Assembly (NCBI GenBank): GCA_905195005.1
Contig: CAJJUC010000001.1
Coordinates: forward strand, 1 to 53,157
Direction of reading: 5' to 3'
Source: an uncultured Eubacteriales bacterium
GTDB lineage: Bacteria; Bacillota; Clostridia; UMGS1883
Length of the DNA stretch: 53,157 bases
The translations under genes were made by a program, and so were the position numbers. Each line of letters starts with the position of its first letter. The first letter of the stretch is position 1. The notes beneath the pieces were generated by a model, which had not been told where the DNA came from, did not search any database, and saw nothing but the letters and a program-made list of their open reading frames with translations. Positions 37,442-45,778 of the stretch are shown piece by piece.

Positions 37442-38980
37442 TTATCTCGCATCAAGCGGCTTAAGTCCGTCAGTCCAGAGAAGAAGCCGCAGCGAATATG
37501 CCGCGTCTCCCGTATATTCCGCAAAAACTCTGTTTAACCCCGGCACAACGCTTGCCCGTTTTACGAAGCCCTCGCTATCAGCTGCATAGAGCGCAGCTTT
37601 TTTTGCGGTACTGCGGAGCAATGCGACAATCTTTCCGTCTATAAGCCCCGCACCGAGTATTTGTCCATCCGTTTCTCCGAGCGGAACAGCGCCGACGCTG
37701 AATCTGACCAAATTGGGTTCCGACAATGTAAAACGAAGAACACCCCCGTCAATGCGCAGATATTTAATCATTGCACTTCCGCTGCCGCTATTGTAAAACT
37801 GTCCGCTTTCTCCTGTGCTTAATTTAATCCAATAAATACTCTGCTTGTAACAGGCAAAAAGCAAATCTCCGTATATTCCAATTCCCGCTTCAATATGATT
37901 TTCTCCCTCGGTAATTATACAAACCGCTTCCTCAGCATCTGATTTCTTCATAATCTTATTGCCGCTGATATAGTAAATTGCACCGTCATTCACAATAATC
38001 TGCGCCGATGAAGAATCATCCCACGGACGGTTCTCATCATAATATGTATCGCTGCACTCAACAGCACACTCAATGTTTTCCCTATCTATGGAATCGTTCG
38101 GATTAATGCTTTTCAGCTTTTTATCGCTTACAAGAAAATAATTGTGCGACACGCGCAGCGGCGCATCCGCTGCAGTTTGCGTTTCGCTGTATCTGAGCAG
38201 CGGATCATCGTACGTTGCGTCTGTATGATACCATTTTCCGTCAATTTTTATAACATTCCATATGTGACCTGCCGCACCTGCCGTTTTATTATTCCACACT
38301 GCAAAGCCGCAGCCCATGCCAAGCTCATTGGCGCATATGTCATAAAACATCTGCGCATAACCCTGGCACACTCCGCTGCCGCCGAGCGCCATATTCACAG
38401 CGTCATAAACATTATAAGAGGTATCGTATTTAAGATTCATAACAATGTAATCATGAACCGTAACAGCCTTTTGAAAATCAGTCATGTCCTTCGTTATCAG
38501 GGAAAGAATATCCTCCTTGAACGCTTCATACAGGCGCATACGCTTCTGAACATTATCAATATCCTCAGAGTAATTAAGCTCGACGGTAACGCGTCCGCTT
38601 GTGTACCGCCGCACGGTAAAGCCGTTCTCCACAAAGTACATTTCGGGGTATGTATACTTCACTTTAAGAATAATATCCGCGAGTATTTCGCCCGTTTTTT
38701 TGCCGATTTCACTGCTCGTCAGAGCCGAATCCTCTACAAGAGGCGAATCCGACACTGTTATTTCGCTCCTTTGTTCGGCTGCACCCTCATAAATTTTTCT
38801 TATAATATCATCTTCGTTATAATCCGCGGAAAACAGCGCTATATTACTGCACGGCTCTGTGACGAACGAAATAAATTCGGGCAGCTCCGCCCACATATAT
38901 TCTGCAGTTTCGCTTGCAGAGGCGCATGCGGCTGAAAACAGAACTGCCGCAGCAACTATCATTGATACAAATTTTTTCAT
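37442..38980 (-). CDS. Secreted transglutaminase-like protein
   Basis: 512 residues from ATG 38980 (after GGAGG). Signal peptide with a possible lipobox (AAAVLFSAACASAS, Cys19), so it may be a lipoprotein. Transglutaminase-like core at about 150-260: DYIVMNLKYDTSYN, GSGVCQGYAQMFYDIC (nucleophile Cys), AAGHIWNVIKIDGKWYHTD (His) and TYDDP (Asp). The C-terminal half (about 310-510) reads like beta-propeller blades (DGAIYYISGNKIMKKS, YGDLLFACYKQSIYWI). Such clostridial proteins are thought to be cell-surface peptidases or cross-linking enzymes; substrate unknown. Own promoter; no clear terminator before the symporter promoter. Confidence 0.82.
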   Translation of the reverse strand: MKKFVSMIVAAAVLFSAACASASETAEYMWAELPEFISFVTEPCSNIALFSADYNEDDIIRKIYEGAAEQRSEITVSDSPLVEDSALTSSEIGKKTGEILADIILKVKYTYPEMYFVENGFTVRRYTSGRVTVELNYSEDIDNVQKRMRLYEAFKEDILSLITKDMTDFQKAVTVHDYIVMNLKYDTSYNVYDAVNMALGGSGVCQGYAQMFYDICANELGMGCGFAVWNNKTAGAAGHIWNVIKIDGKWYHTDATYDDPLLRYSETQTAADAPLRVSHNYFLVSDKKLKSINPNDSIDRENIECAVECSDTYYDENRPWDDSSSAQIIVNDGAIYYISGNKIMKKSDAEEAVCIITEGENHIEAGIGIYGDLLFACYKQSIYWIKLSTGESGQFYNSGSGSAMIKYLRIDGGVLRFTLSEPNLVRFSVGAVPLGETDGQILGAGLIDGKIVALLRSTAKKAALYAADSEGFVKRASVVPGLNRVFAEYTGDAAYSLRLLLWTDGLKPLDAR

Positions 38981-39006
38981 TTTATATCCTCCTGCTGTTT
39001 TTATAT

Positions 39007-39035
39007 TTGACATTCTAATATATTTGTTTTAAAAT
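39007..39035 (+). promoter_or_regulatory. Promoter of the serine hydrolase gene
   Basis: TTGACA (39007-39012), 17 bp, TAAAAT (39030-39035). Confidence 0.6.
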
Positions 39036-39064
39036 AATATATCATACAATTTTATTCAATGCAA
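39036..39064 (-). promoter_or_regulatory. Promoter of the transglutaminase-like gene
   Basis: Minus-strand TTGCAT (39064-39059), 17 bp, TATATT (39041-39036). It overlaps the divergent promoter almost exactly, so the two genes may compete for polymerase. Confidence 0.5.
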
Positions 39065-39092
39065 CAATTATAATGAGAAAGAGGTAATTAAA

Positions 39093-40265
39093 ATGAATTT
39101 TACACCGCTTGGCAGCTTTCTTGACCATTTAACCGGGAGTGTTGGGATTCCCACAGCCGAAATCCGCGTTCACCGTGACGGTAAAGAATTGTTTTCTTAC
39201 GGCAGCGGCTCGATCGACCCTGCCGCTCCGCTGTACAACATGTACTCAATGTCCAAACCGATAACATGCGCGGCAGCGCTTTCACTTTTTGAAAAGGGAA
39301 AATTTCAGCTTGCGGAGCCGTTATATGAATACATGCCGGAATTTCGCGAAATGACAGTAAAAAAACACTTTTCCGATTCGGGCGAGGGGATGTCCGTTGC
39401 TCAAGGAAAGCTTACGGGAAGCGAAAACACGGATTTTGAAGTTGTAAAAGCGGAAAATCCAATCCTGATTGAGCATCTGTTTACCATGTCGGCAGGGTTT
39501 AATTACGACACGGAATCCGAGAATATCAAGCAAAAAATACGCGATACAGACGGCAAATTCCCGACAAGAATGATTGCCAAAGCGCTTTCCGAGCAGCCGC
39601 TTGATTTCGAACCCGGAACGCACTGGCAGTACAGTCTTTGCCATGATGTGCTTGCGGCATTTGTTGAGGTTGTTTCGGGAAAACGCTTCTCGGACTATGT
39701 TGCAGAAACAATTTTCGAACCGCTCGGCATGACAAATTCATTCTTTCACCCGACCGAAGCGGATTATTCCCGCATTGCAAAGCAGTATATGTATGACTCT
39801 GACACGAAAAAAACAAACGAAATTCAGAAAACGAATCACCTTGTTCTCGGCAGCGAATATGACAGCGGCGGCGCAGGAATAATATCAACCGTTGACGATT
39901 ACATAAGATTTGCCGACGCTATGGCAAACGGCGGAACATCGTTTGACGGAACGCGTATTCTCAGCCGCAGCGCAGTTGACCTTATGCGCACCAACAGACT
40001 TACGGCGCAGCAGCTTCCCGACTTTAACTGGCCGCAGCTTCGCGGTTACGGCTACGGTCTCGGCGTGCGCACGCTCATTGACCGCGCATACGGCGGCTCA
40101 CTCTCGCCGCACGGAGAATTCGGTTGGGGCGGCGCGGCAGGCTCGTATATTATGATTGACCCCGAGAATCGGATAAGCGCTGTGTACGGGCAGCATATGT
40201 TAAACAATCTTGAACCGTACGTTCACACAAGAATCAGAAATATCATTTACGGTTGTATTCTTTAA
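39093..40265 (+). CDS. Serine hydrolase of the beta-lactamase/class C family
   Basis: 390 residues, no signal peptide, so probably cytosolic. Class C penicillin-binding-like motifs: SMSK (S-x-x-K nucleophile, about residue 53) in YNMYSMSKPITCAAALSLF, YSLCHD (Y-x-N position occupied by Y-S-L) and HGEFGWGGAAGS near the C-terminus (the HxGxGG motif). EstB-type esterases and D-aminopeptidases share this pattern; the lack of a leader argues against a true beta-lactamase. AGAGGTAA precedes ATG 39093. Confidence 0.85.
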   Translation: MNFTPLGSFLDHLTGSVGIPTAEIRVHRDGKELFSYGSGSIDPAAPLYNMYSMSKPITCAAALSLFEKGKFQLAEPLYEYMPEFREMTVKKHFSDSGEGMSVAQGKLTGSENTDFEVVKAENPILIEHLFTMSAGFNYDTESENIKQKIRDTDGKFPTRMIAKALSEQPLDFEPGTHWQYSLCHDVLAAFVEVVSGKRFSDYVAETIFEPLGMTNSFFHPTEADYSRIAKQYMYDSDTKKTNEIQKTNHLVLGSEYDSGGAGIISTVDDYIRFADAMANGGTSFDGTRILSRSAVDLMRTNRLTAQQLPDFNWPQLRGYGYGLGVRTLIDRAYGGSLSPHGEFGWGGAAGSYIMIDPENRISAVYGQHMLNNLEPYVHTRIRNIIYGCIL

Positions 40266-40327
40266 TAATTTATGCAAATTCGACAAAAAATTTTGTAAAA
40301 AAATATATAATCCGTATATTTTGCGAA

Positions 40328-40377
40328 TTGCAAAAACAAAGAAATTGGATTATTATATAGATGTACCGATGAGGTAC
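40328..40377 (+). promoter_or_regulatory. Promoter and 5' hairpin of the SPOCS/LysM gene
   Basis: TTGCAA (40328-40333), 17 bp, TATTAT (40351-40356). A small hairpin GTACC-GATGA-GGTAC (40363-40377) would lie at the very 5' end of the mRNA, followed by a leader of about 120 nt. The rest of 40266-40494 is AT-rich, with nothing else recognisable. Confidence 0.55.
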
Positions 40378-40494
40378 ACAAACTTTTTTCATTTTCCCTC
40401 CTTTTAGTGGCAGACTTCGCTGAATGTCTGTCATATTTTTTTGCATATTTTTTCACAGCTTGTCATATATATTTCGTTGTAAGGGGGATGCGCC

Positions 40495-42021
40495 ATGGAA
40501 ATCAATATTAACAACGAAAAGCTCTCGGTATGTCCGGCAGTGTGCCATACAAAAAGCGAATTTAATACCGAGTGCGATATCATCGTGCCCGATTCAAAGC
40601 CTGACATTTCGAGAATACTTCAAATCAGCGCACGGGCAAAGGTAACAAGCTGCGAAACACAGACCGATCGGGTTATATTATCGGGAACAATCTCGTTCAA
40701 CATACTTTATCTTGCCGATAATGAGGAAAAATGCGTTTGCTCCATTGACTCCTCCTGTGTTTTCTCGAATCTGTTTACTCACAGCGGAATAACGGAGGGT
40801 ATGCTTACAATTGCGGATGCGGAGGTTTCAAGTCTGAGCTACGACCTTGCCAACTGCCGCAAGCTGACGGCAAAGGCAGCTTTGTGCGGCTGCCTGAAGG
40901 TTTATGACCGCGGAGAGCTTAACCTGATTTCGTCAATTGACGGGGCGCGCATGCGCAGAACGGAGCTCTCGTCAACCGTTATACGAGCATTTTCGGAGAG
41001 TACGGCGACAGTTACGGACAGCTTTGAGCTTTCGGCAGGCAAAATGAGTATTTCGGAGATTCTCAAGTCTGATGCCGAAATATCGGACAGCGACATAAAA
41101 ATTATTGACGACAAAGCCATAATCAAAGGAACGATAGCCGTTACAACGCTTTACTGCGCGGAGGGAAAGCTTGATTATATCGAAACGGAGCTTCCGTTTG
41201 CACAGGTGATTGACGTCCAGGGTATACGCGGCGACATGATGGTTGACTATACTGCAAAAATTACCGATTTAAGTGTACGTGCGGCGGATGACGCCGTGGG
41301 CGAAAAACGGATACTTGACATTGACGCGGAGCTGTTTTTCCGCGTGACGGCAAAGGAAACCGTGCATTGCAGCGCGGTTACGGACGCATTTATTCCCCGC
41401 GGTGCGCTCAACTGCCAAAGCAGTCCGGTTAGGGTTTCGAGCATTGAGGGAACAGTTCACAACGAAATAAACTTTAAGGAGCTCGTCACGCTTCCGGAAT
41501 CGGCAGCGCCGATTGAAACAGTGTATGAAACTGTGGCACGCCCGTTTGCCGAAAAATGTGAAATAATCGGTGACAAGCTGAAAATATCGGGTTATACCGA
41601 GGTTTATATTCTTTATCTGAGTCACGATGCGCTTTCGCCCGTATACAGTTACAAGGCGGACATTGATTTTTCTGTTGTGACGGACGCGCCCGACTGCACG
41701 CTGACGCCCTCGGCAGAATGCCGTTTGAAGAGCCTGAGTTATGTTATCGGCGGCGAGCGCAGCATTGAGATACGCGGAAGCCTTGCGATAACAACTCAGT
41801 GTATACGCAGCCGCGAAGAAATGATTGTTTCCGATGCGAAGATTGAGGAATATGCGCCGCCGAAGCGCCCGTCGATTATAATTTCCTATGCGTCGGAGGA
41901 TCGCAGCCTTTGGGATATTGCCAAGGAGTACAATGTTGCCGAGGAGGATATTTTAAGCGCAAACGCTCTCGAAAGTGAGGATGCACTTTCTCCGTGCGCC
42001 GCACTGATTATTCCGAAATAA
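40495..42021 (+). CDS. SPOCS (DUF3794) repeat and LysM protein, spore-envelope type
   Basis: 508 residues. Three DUF3794/SPOCS-type blocks: residues about 15-110 (CDIIVPDSKPDISRILQISA), 160-290 (ILKSDAEISDSDIKIIDDKA) and 320-440 (KLKISGYTEVYILYLSHD). A C-terminal LysM domain follows (DRSLWDIAKEYNVAEEDILS with LIIPK). This architecture is known from SafA/SpoVID-like clostridial spore-coat proteins and suggests a spore-forming lineage. ATG 40495 follows AAGGGGGATG. It stands alone with its own promoter and terminator. A vegetative cell-surface role cannot be excluded. Confidence 0.85.
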   Translation: MEININNEKLSVCPAVCHTKSEFNTECDIIVPDSKPDISRILQISARAKVTSCETQTDRVILSGTISFNILYLADNEEKCVCSIDSSCVFSNLFTHSGITEGMLTIADAEVSSLSYDLANCRKLTAKAALCGCLKVYDRGELNLISSIDGARMRRTELSSTVIRAFSESTATVTDSFELSAGKMSISEILKSDAEISDSDIKIIDDKAIIKGTIAVTTLYCAEGKLDYIETELPFAQVIDVQGIRGDMMVDYTAKITDLSVRAADDAVGEKRILDIDAELFFRVTAKETVHCSAVTDAFIPRGALNCQSSPVRVSSIEGTVHNEINFKELVTLPESAAPIETVYETVARPFAEKCEIIGDKLKISGYTEVYILYLSHDALSPVYSYKADIDFSVVTDAPDCTLTPSAECRLKSLSYVIGGERSIEIRGSLAITTQCIRSREEMIVSDAKIEEYAPPKRPSIIISYASEDRSLWDIAKEYNVAEEDILSANALESEDALSPCAALIIPK

Positions 42022-42054
42022 AAACGAGCTTGATTACGAATATAACATAAAACA

Positions 42055-42100
42055 AAGGGACGGCAGCAAAGCCACATTTTGCTGCCGTCCCTTATTTGTC
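42055..42100. terminator. Terminator after the SPOCS/LysM gene
   Basis: AAGGGACGGCAGCAAA, 6 nt, TTTTGCTGCCGTCCCTT then ATTTG: a 16-bp stem. On the minus strand TTTGTTTT follows, so it may back up termination after rplQ. Confidence 0.75.
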
Positions 42101-42103
42101 AAG

Positions 42104-42145
42104 AGCCCCGAAGTGCGGCATTTCACCGCGCTTCGGGGCTTTTTA
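42104..42145. terminator. Second hairpin terminator before rplQ
   Basis: AGCCCCGAAGTGCGG, 7 nt, CCGCGCTTCGGGGCT then TTTTAT. Tandem with the previous hairpin; it separates the SPOCS gene from the end of the ribosomal operon. Confidence 0.75.
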
Positions 42146-42176
42146 TGAAACTGAAAAAACGTTTTGCAGTCCCTTT

Positions 42177-42521
42177 TTAGTCGACAAGCTTGATTATAGC
42201 CATCGGAGCGTTGTCTCCGCGGCGAACGCCTGTCTTGAAAATCTGAGTATAACCGCCGTTACGCTCTGCATATTTGGGAGCAAGCTCGTCAAATACTTTC
42301 TTAACAACATCTTCCTTTGTGATGAAGCTAAGCGCCTGTCTTCTTGCATGAAGATCTCCGCGTTTTCCGAGAGTAATCATATTCTCAGCGAGCGGACGAA
42401 CTTCCTTTGCACGAGTTACAGTCGTTTCGATCTTGCCGTTTTCCAAAAGAGCAGTAACCATACCACGCAGCATAGCGATTCTCTGGTCTGTAGGACGACC
42501 GAGCTTTCTTGTTCCGGGCAT
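42177..42521 (-). CDS. rplQ: 50S ribosomal protein L17
   Basis: 114 residues: TRKLGRPTDQRIAMLRGMVT, KIETTVTRAKEVRPLAENMI and the C-terminal GGYTQIFKTGVRRGDNAPMA, all standard. Last gene of the spc/alpha operon, 48 bp after rpoA. The tandem hairpins at 42055-42145 follow. Confidence 0.98.
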   Translation of the reverse strand: MPGTRKLGRPTDQRIAMLRGMVTALLENGKIETTVTRAKEVRPLAENMITLGKRGDLHARRQALSFITKEDVVKKVFDELAPKYAERNGGYTQIFKTGVRRGDNAPMAIIKLVD

Positions 42522-42569
42522 TGATATTCCTCCTTCAAAACTTCTGATATATCAGTTAACTATAGGTAA

Positions 42570-43526
42570 TCAGTCCTCATCGGGAGCAAATGAAAACCCG
42601 AGAGATTTAAGCTTGTTACAAACCTCATCAAGTGATTTGCGTCCAAGGTTTCTTACCTTCATCATTTCTTCTTCCCTGCGCAGCGTCAGATCTTCAACGG
42701 TGTTGATACCTGCGCGCTTCAGGCAGTTGTAGGAACGAACCGAAAGGTCAAGCTCCTCAATAGTCATATCGAGCATCTTTTCCTTCTTTGTTTCTTCCTT
42801 TTCAACCATTGTTTCTACGTTCATTGCCTCATCCGTGAGCTGGATAAAGAGCATCATGTGATCATTTATAATCTTTGCGGAAAGGCTGATAGCCTCATCC
42901 GCCGTTTTGGTGCCGTTTGTCCAAACCTCAACCGTGAGCTTATCGTAGTCTGTGTTCTGTCCGACACGGGTGTTTTCCACATAGTAGTTCACCTTCTGGA
43001 CAGGAGTATAAATGGAATCCACGGGGATAAGTCCGATAAGGGGCTGAAGTATTGCCTTGTTTTTCTCGGCAGAAACATAACCTCTTCCGCGGTTTATCGT
43101 GATTTCCATATAAAGCTTTGCATCCTCGTTTAACGTTGCAAGATGCAGATCGGGATTAACAATTTCAACATCGCTGTCGGTCTTAATATCGCGCGCGCAA
43201 AGCTCGCCCGCGCCCTCAGCTTCGATGTAAACGGTTTTCGGACCGTCGGAATAAAGCTTTATTATAACCTGCTTGATGTTTAAAACAATCTCGCTGACAT
43301 CTTCCTTAACGCCGGGGATCGTGGAGAATTCATGCTGAACATTTTCAATCTTAATTGAAGATATTGCCGCTCCCTCCAAGGAGGAGAGCATCATTCTGCG
43401 CAGGGAGTTCCCGAGAGTTGTCCCGTAACCGCGCTGAAGCGGCGCAACGGTATATTTACCGTAAGAACCATCCTCGCTGAGTTCCACACGTTCAACACGA
43501 GGCTTTTCAAATCTTAAATCAGTCAT
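42570..43526 (-). CDS. rpoA: DNA-directed RNA polymerase subunit alpha
   Basis: 318 residues from ATG 43526 (after GGGAGGG). The N-terminal dimerisation domain shows FEKPRVERVELSEDGSYGK, RGYGTTLGNSLRRMMLSSL and EFSTIPGVKEDVSEIVLN. The C-terminal domain shows IEELDLSVRSYNCLKRAGI and LGRKSLDEVCNKLKSLG, which bind UP elements and activators. Hairpins in the gap to rpsD (43565-43604) may be processing or attenuation sites. Confidence 0.98.
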   Translation of the reverse strand: MTDLRFEKPRVERVELSEDGSYGKYTVAPLQRGYGTTLGNSLRRMMLSSLEGAAISSIKIENVQHEFSTIPGVKEDVSEIVLNIKQVIIKLYSDGPKTVYIEAEGAGELCARDIKTDSDVEIVNPDLHLATLNEDAKLYMEITINRGRGYVSAEKNKAILQPLIGLIPVDSIYTPVQKVNYYVENTRVGQNTDYDKLTVEVWTNGTKTADEAISLSAKIINDHMMLFIQLTDEAMNVETMVEKEETKKEKMLDMTIEELDLSVRSYNCLKRAGINTVEDLTLRREEEMMKVRNLGRKSLDEVCNKLKSLGFSFAPDED

Positions 43527-43564
43527 TATATAAAACCCTCCCACTTATTTATTTATGAATAAAA

Positions 43565-43604
43565 TACCCGAGGGTAAGCAAAGAAAGGCGAAAGCCCTCT
43601 TTGC
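43565..43604 (-). other. Tandem small hairpins between rpsD and rpoA
   Basis: On the minus strand GCAAAGA..GCC-TTTC-GGC..TCTTTGC (43604-43578), then the palindrome TACCCTCGGGTA (43576-43565) followed by TTTTATTC. This could be a leaky terminator or an RNA processing site that sets rpoA levels. Confidence 0.4.
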
Positions 43605-43613
43605 TCATTTGTG

Positions 43614-44240
43614 TTACCTGGAGTACAACTCGACAATAAGTGTTTCGTTAACCTCGTAGTCAATATCTTCACGCTTTGCAAGGTTGAGAACCTTTACCGA
43701 GTGTGCATTGGAATCGAGGTCAAGCCAAGCGGGGATATTTTTGCCTTCCGTTGACTCGAGCACAGCCTTCATCTTTGCCTGACCGAGACTCTTTTCCGTA
43801 ACAGCGATAACATCGCCCTCTTTAATAAGATATGAGGGGATATTAACTTTCTTGCCGTTTACAGTGAAATGACCGTGTCTTACAAGCTGACGTGCTTCCG
43901 CACGGCTCAGCGCAAAGCCTGCTCTGTAGCAAACGTTGTCAAGGCGGCTTTCGCAAATTGTAAGAAGGTTTTCACCGACGATACCGCTCTTGTTGGAAGC
44001 AAGCTCGAAGTATGTTCTGAACTGGCTCTCCAAAACGCCGTAGTAACGCTTTACTTTCTGCTTTTCGCGCATCTGAAGACCGTATTCGGAAACCTTCTTT
44101 CTGCCCTGACCGTGCTGACCGGGAGCATACTCGCGCCTTGCGATTGCGCATTTATCGGAATAACATCTTTCGCCCTTCAAAAAGAGCTTCTGACCTTCGC
44201 GGCGGCAAAGTCTGCACACCGCATCTGTATATCTTGCCAT
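43614..44240 (-). CDS. rpsD: 30S ribosomal protein S4
   Basis: 208 residues. Zinc-binding N-terminus (CRLCRREGQKLFLKGERC and SDKC), so the C+ form. YAPGQHGQGRKKVSEYGLQM, NVCYRAGFALSRAEARQLVR (S4 RNA-binding domain) and the end VNETLIVELYSR are typical. It lies 18 bp after rpsK. S4 often autoregulates this operon in Firmicutes. Confidence 0.98.
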   Translation of the reverse strand: MARYTDAVCRLCRREGQKLFLKGERCYSDKCAIARREYAPGQHGQGRKKVSEYGLQMREKQKVKRYYGVLESQFRTYFELASNKSGIVGENLLTICESRLDNVCYRAGFALSRAEARQLVRHGHFTVNGKKVNIPSYLIKEGDVIAVTEKSLGQAKMKAVLESTEGKNIPAWLDLDSNAHSVKVLNLAKREDIDYEVNETLIVELYSR

Positions 44241-44258
44241 ATTATCTCTGCACCTCCA

Positions 44259-44654
44259 TCACACTCTTCTTCTTTTGGGCGGACGGCAGCCGTTATGGGG
44301 AATGGGGGTAACGTCTTTAATAAGGCTTACCTCAAGACCTGCTGCCTGAAGGGCACGGATTGCGGCTTCACGGCCGGCACCGGGTCCTTTAACGAAAACT
44401 TCAACAGTTTTCAGACCGTGTTCCATAGCTGCCTTTGCAGCTGTTTCTGCTGCCATCTGCGCAGCAAATGGAGTGCTCTTTTTAGAACCGCGGAAGCCAA
44501 GGCCGCCTGCGCTTGCCCAGGAAAGAGCATTACCGTTTACATCTGTCATCGTAACGATGGTGTTGTTAAAGGTGCTGCGGATATGAGCTGCACCGCGCTC
44601 GATATTTTTGCGTTCCTTCTTTTTACGAGCTACTCTTTTTACAGTTTTAGCCAT
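44259..44654 (-). CDS. rpsK: 30S ribosomal protein S11
   Basis: 131 residues, normal length. AHIRSTFNNTIVTMTDVNGN, SAGGLGFRGSKKSTPFAAQM and TPIPHNGCRPPKRRRV are the family blocks; the protein forms part of the 30S platform near the E site. 12 bp after rpsM. Confidence 0.98.
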   Translation of the reverse strand: MAKTVKRVARKKKERKNIERGAAHIRSTFNNTIVTMTDVNGNALSWASAGGLGFRGSKKSTPFAAQMAAETAAKAAMEHGLKTVEVFVKGPGAGREAAIRALQAAGLEVSLIKDVTPIPHNGCRPPKRRRV

Positions 44655-44666
44655 ACTCTCTCCTCC

Positions 44667-45035
44667 TTACTTCTTCTTATTTGCAATAGTGCGCTTCGGA
44701 CCCTTGCGGGTTCTTGCGTTTGTCTTTGTTCTCTGACCTCTTACGGGAAGTCCGCGTCTGTGACGGATACCTCTGTAAGAGCCGATTTCGGTCAGACGCT
44801 TAATGTTAAGCGCAACCTCACGGCGAAGGTCACCTTCAACGGTATATTCATGATCTATCGCGTCTCTTATCTTTGCAACCTCATCCTCTGTGAGATCCTT
44901 AACTCTTGTGTCGGGATTGATTCCCGTAGCCTTAAGAATCTTGGTTGCGCTTGTTCTGCCGATTCCGTAAACATATGTGAGACCTATCTCAACACGTTTT
45001 TCACGGGGCAGATCAACACCGGCTATTCTCGCCAT
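44667..45035 (-). CDS. rpsM: 30S ribosomal protein S13
   Basis: 122 residues: MARIAGVDLPREKRVEIGLT, YGIGRTSATKILKATGINPD and the basic tail RGQRTKTNARTRKGPKRTI that reaches the P-site tRNA. The 118-bp gap from rpmJ holds a short GCGGCT/AGCCGC hairpin (about 45119-45132) but no other gene. Confidence 0.98.
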   Translation of the reverse strand: MARIAGVDLPREKRVEIGLTYVYGIGRTSATKILKATGINPDTRVKDLTEDEVAKIRDAIDHEYTVEGDLRREVALNIKRLTEIGSYRGIRHRRGLPVRGQRTKTNARTRKGPKRTIANKKK

Positions 45036-45153
45036 CTGTTAATACACCTCCAAAAATTAATGAAACAAACTTCTATTGGAATAGGGTAATTAATCATGCG
45101 TTCCGGGCAACCGCACAAAGCGGCTTCAGCCGCGCCCGCAAACGGACTATAAA

Positions 45154-45267
45154 TCAGCCCTGCTTCTGCTTATGCTTGGGATTTTCGCAAATCACCATTA
45201 TTTTACCTTTTCTCTTTATAATTTTGCATTTTTCGCAAATAGGTTTTACTGAGGGTCTTACCTTCAT
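45154..45267 (-). CDS. rpmJ: 50S ribosomal protein L36
   Basis: 37 residues read from ATG 45267, behind GGAGGTATTTCAC. MKVRPSVKPICEKCKIIKRK and VICENPKHKQKQG give the three Cys and one His of the zinc ribbon (C+ form). It lies between infA and rpsM, as in most Firmicutes. Confidence 0.96.
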   Translation of the reverse strand: MKVRPSVKPICEKCKIIKRKGKIMVICENPKHKQKQG

Positions 45268-45297
45268 GTGAAATACCTCCTCTTTACGCTTGTTTAT

Positions 45298-45516
45298 TTA
45301 TTTTGCCCGCCAGGTAATCCTTCCGCGGGTGAGGTCGTATGGAGAAAGCTCCACAGTAACCTTGTCTCCGGGCAAAATTCTAATAAAGTTCATCCTCAAC
45401 TTGCCTGATATGTGTGCCAGGATCTGATGTCCGTTATCAAGCTCCACCTGAAACATTGCGTTTGGCAAAGCTTCAAGCACGGTACCTTCAAGCTCCAATA
45501 CATCTTCTTTAGCCAA
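45298..45516 (-). CDS. infA: Translation initiation factor IF-1
   Basis: 72 residues, an OB-fold that binds the 30S A site: MAKEDVLELEGTVLEALPNA, HISGKLRMNFIRILPGDKV and ELSPYDLTRGRITWR. Its start overlaps the end of the KOW gene by 8 bp. Confidence 0.98.
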   Translation of the reverse strand: MAKEDVLELEGTVLEALPNAMFQVELDNGHQILAHISGKLRMNFIRILPGDKVTVELSPYDLTRGRITWRAK

Positions 45517-45769
45517 GGCAACAACCTCCTTTTTTTTGCGAGCATTTAAGCTCCTTCAATATGTGGGCATCGTAAAGCGGCTCATATTTGGAAAGCTCCG
45601 CATAATCGCCTGTATCTTTAAGATGCTTTTGCTTTTTCTTTTTCGGCTTTTCGAGCGTATGATGTCTGCCGTCAGCCACGAATGCATAACCGTCCCTGAA
45701 ATCAAGAACAATATAAAGTCTGCCGTTATCGTGCCCGGCAAGCGACCGCACTACCGTTCCTCTGTGCAT
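45509..45769 (-). CDS. KOW-domain RNA-binding protein (L14e-like)
   Basis: 86 residues. The N-terminus is a KOW/SH3 barrel (GTVVRSLAGHDNGRLYIVLD, then YAFVADGRHHTLEKPKKKK), followed by a basic linker and a short Cys-containing tail. Proteins of this kind recur between map and infA in Firmicutes and are thought to bind RNA or the ribosome; no precise role is established that I know of. It overlaps infA by 8 bp and follows map after 9 bp. Confidence 0.85.
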   Translation of the reverse strand: MHRGTVVRSLAGHDNGRLYIVLDFRDGYAFVADGRHHTLEKPKKKKQKHLKDTGDYAELSKYEPLYDAHILKELKCSQKKGGCCLG

Positions 45770-45778
45770 TTTACCACC

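Noticed and set aside
43869..45089. 406-codon frame antisense to rpsD-rpsK-rpsM
   Set aside because: Spans three ribosomal genes on the other strand and has no domain; shadow frame.
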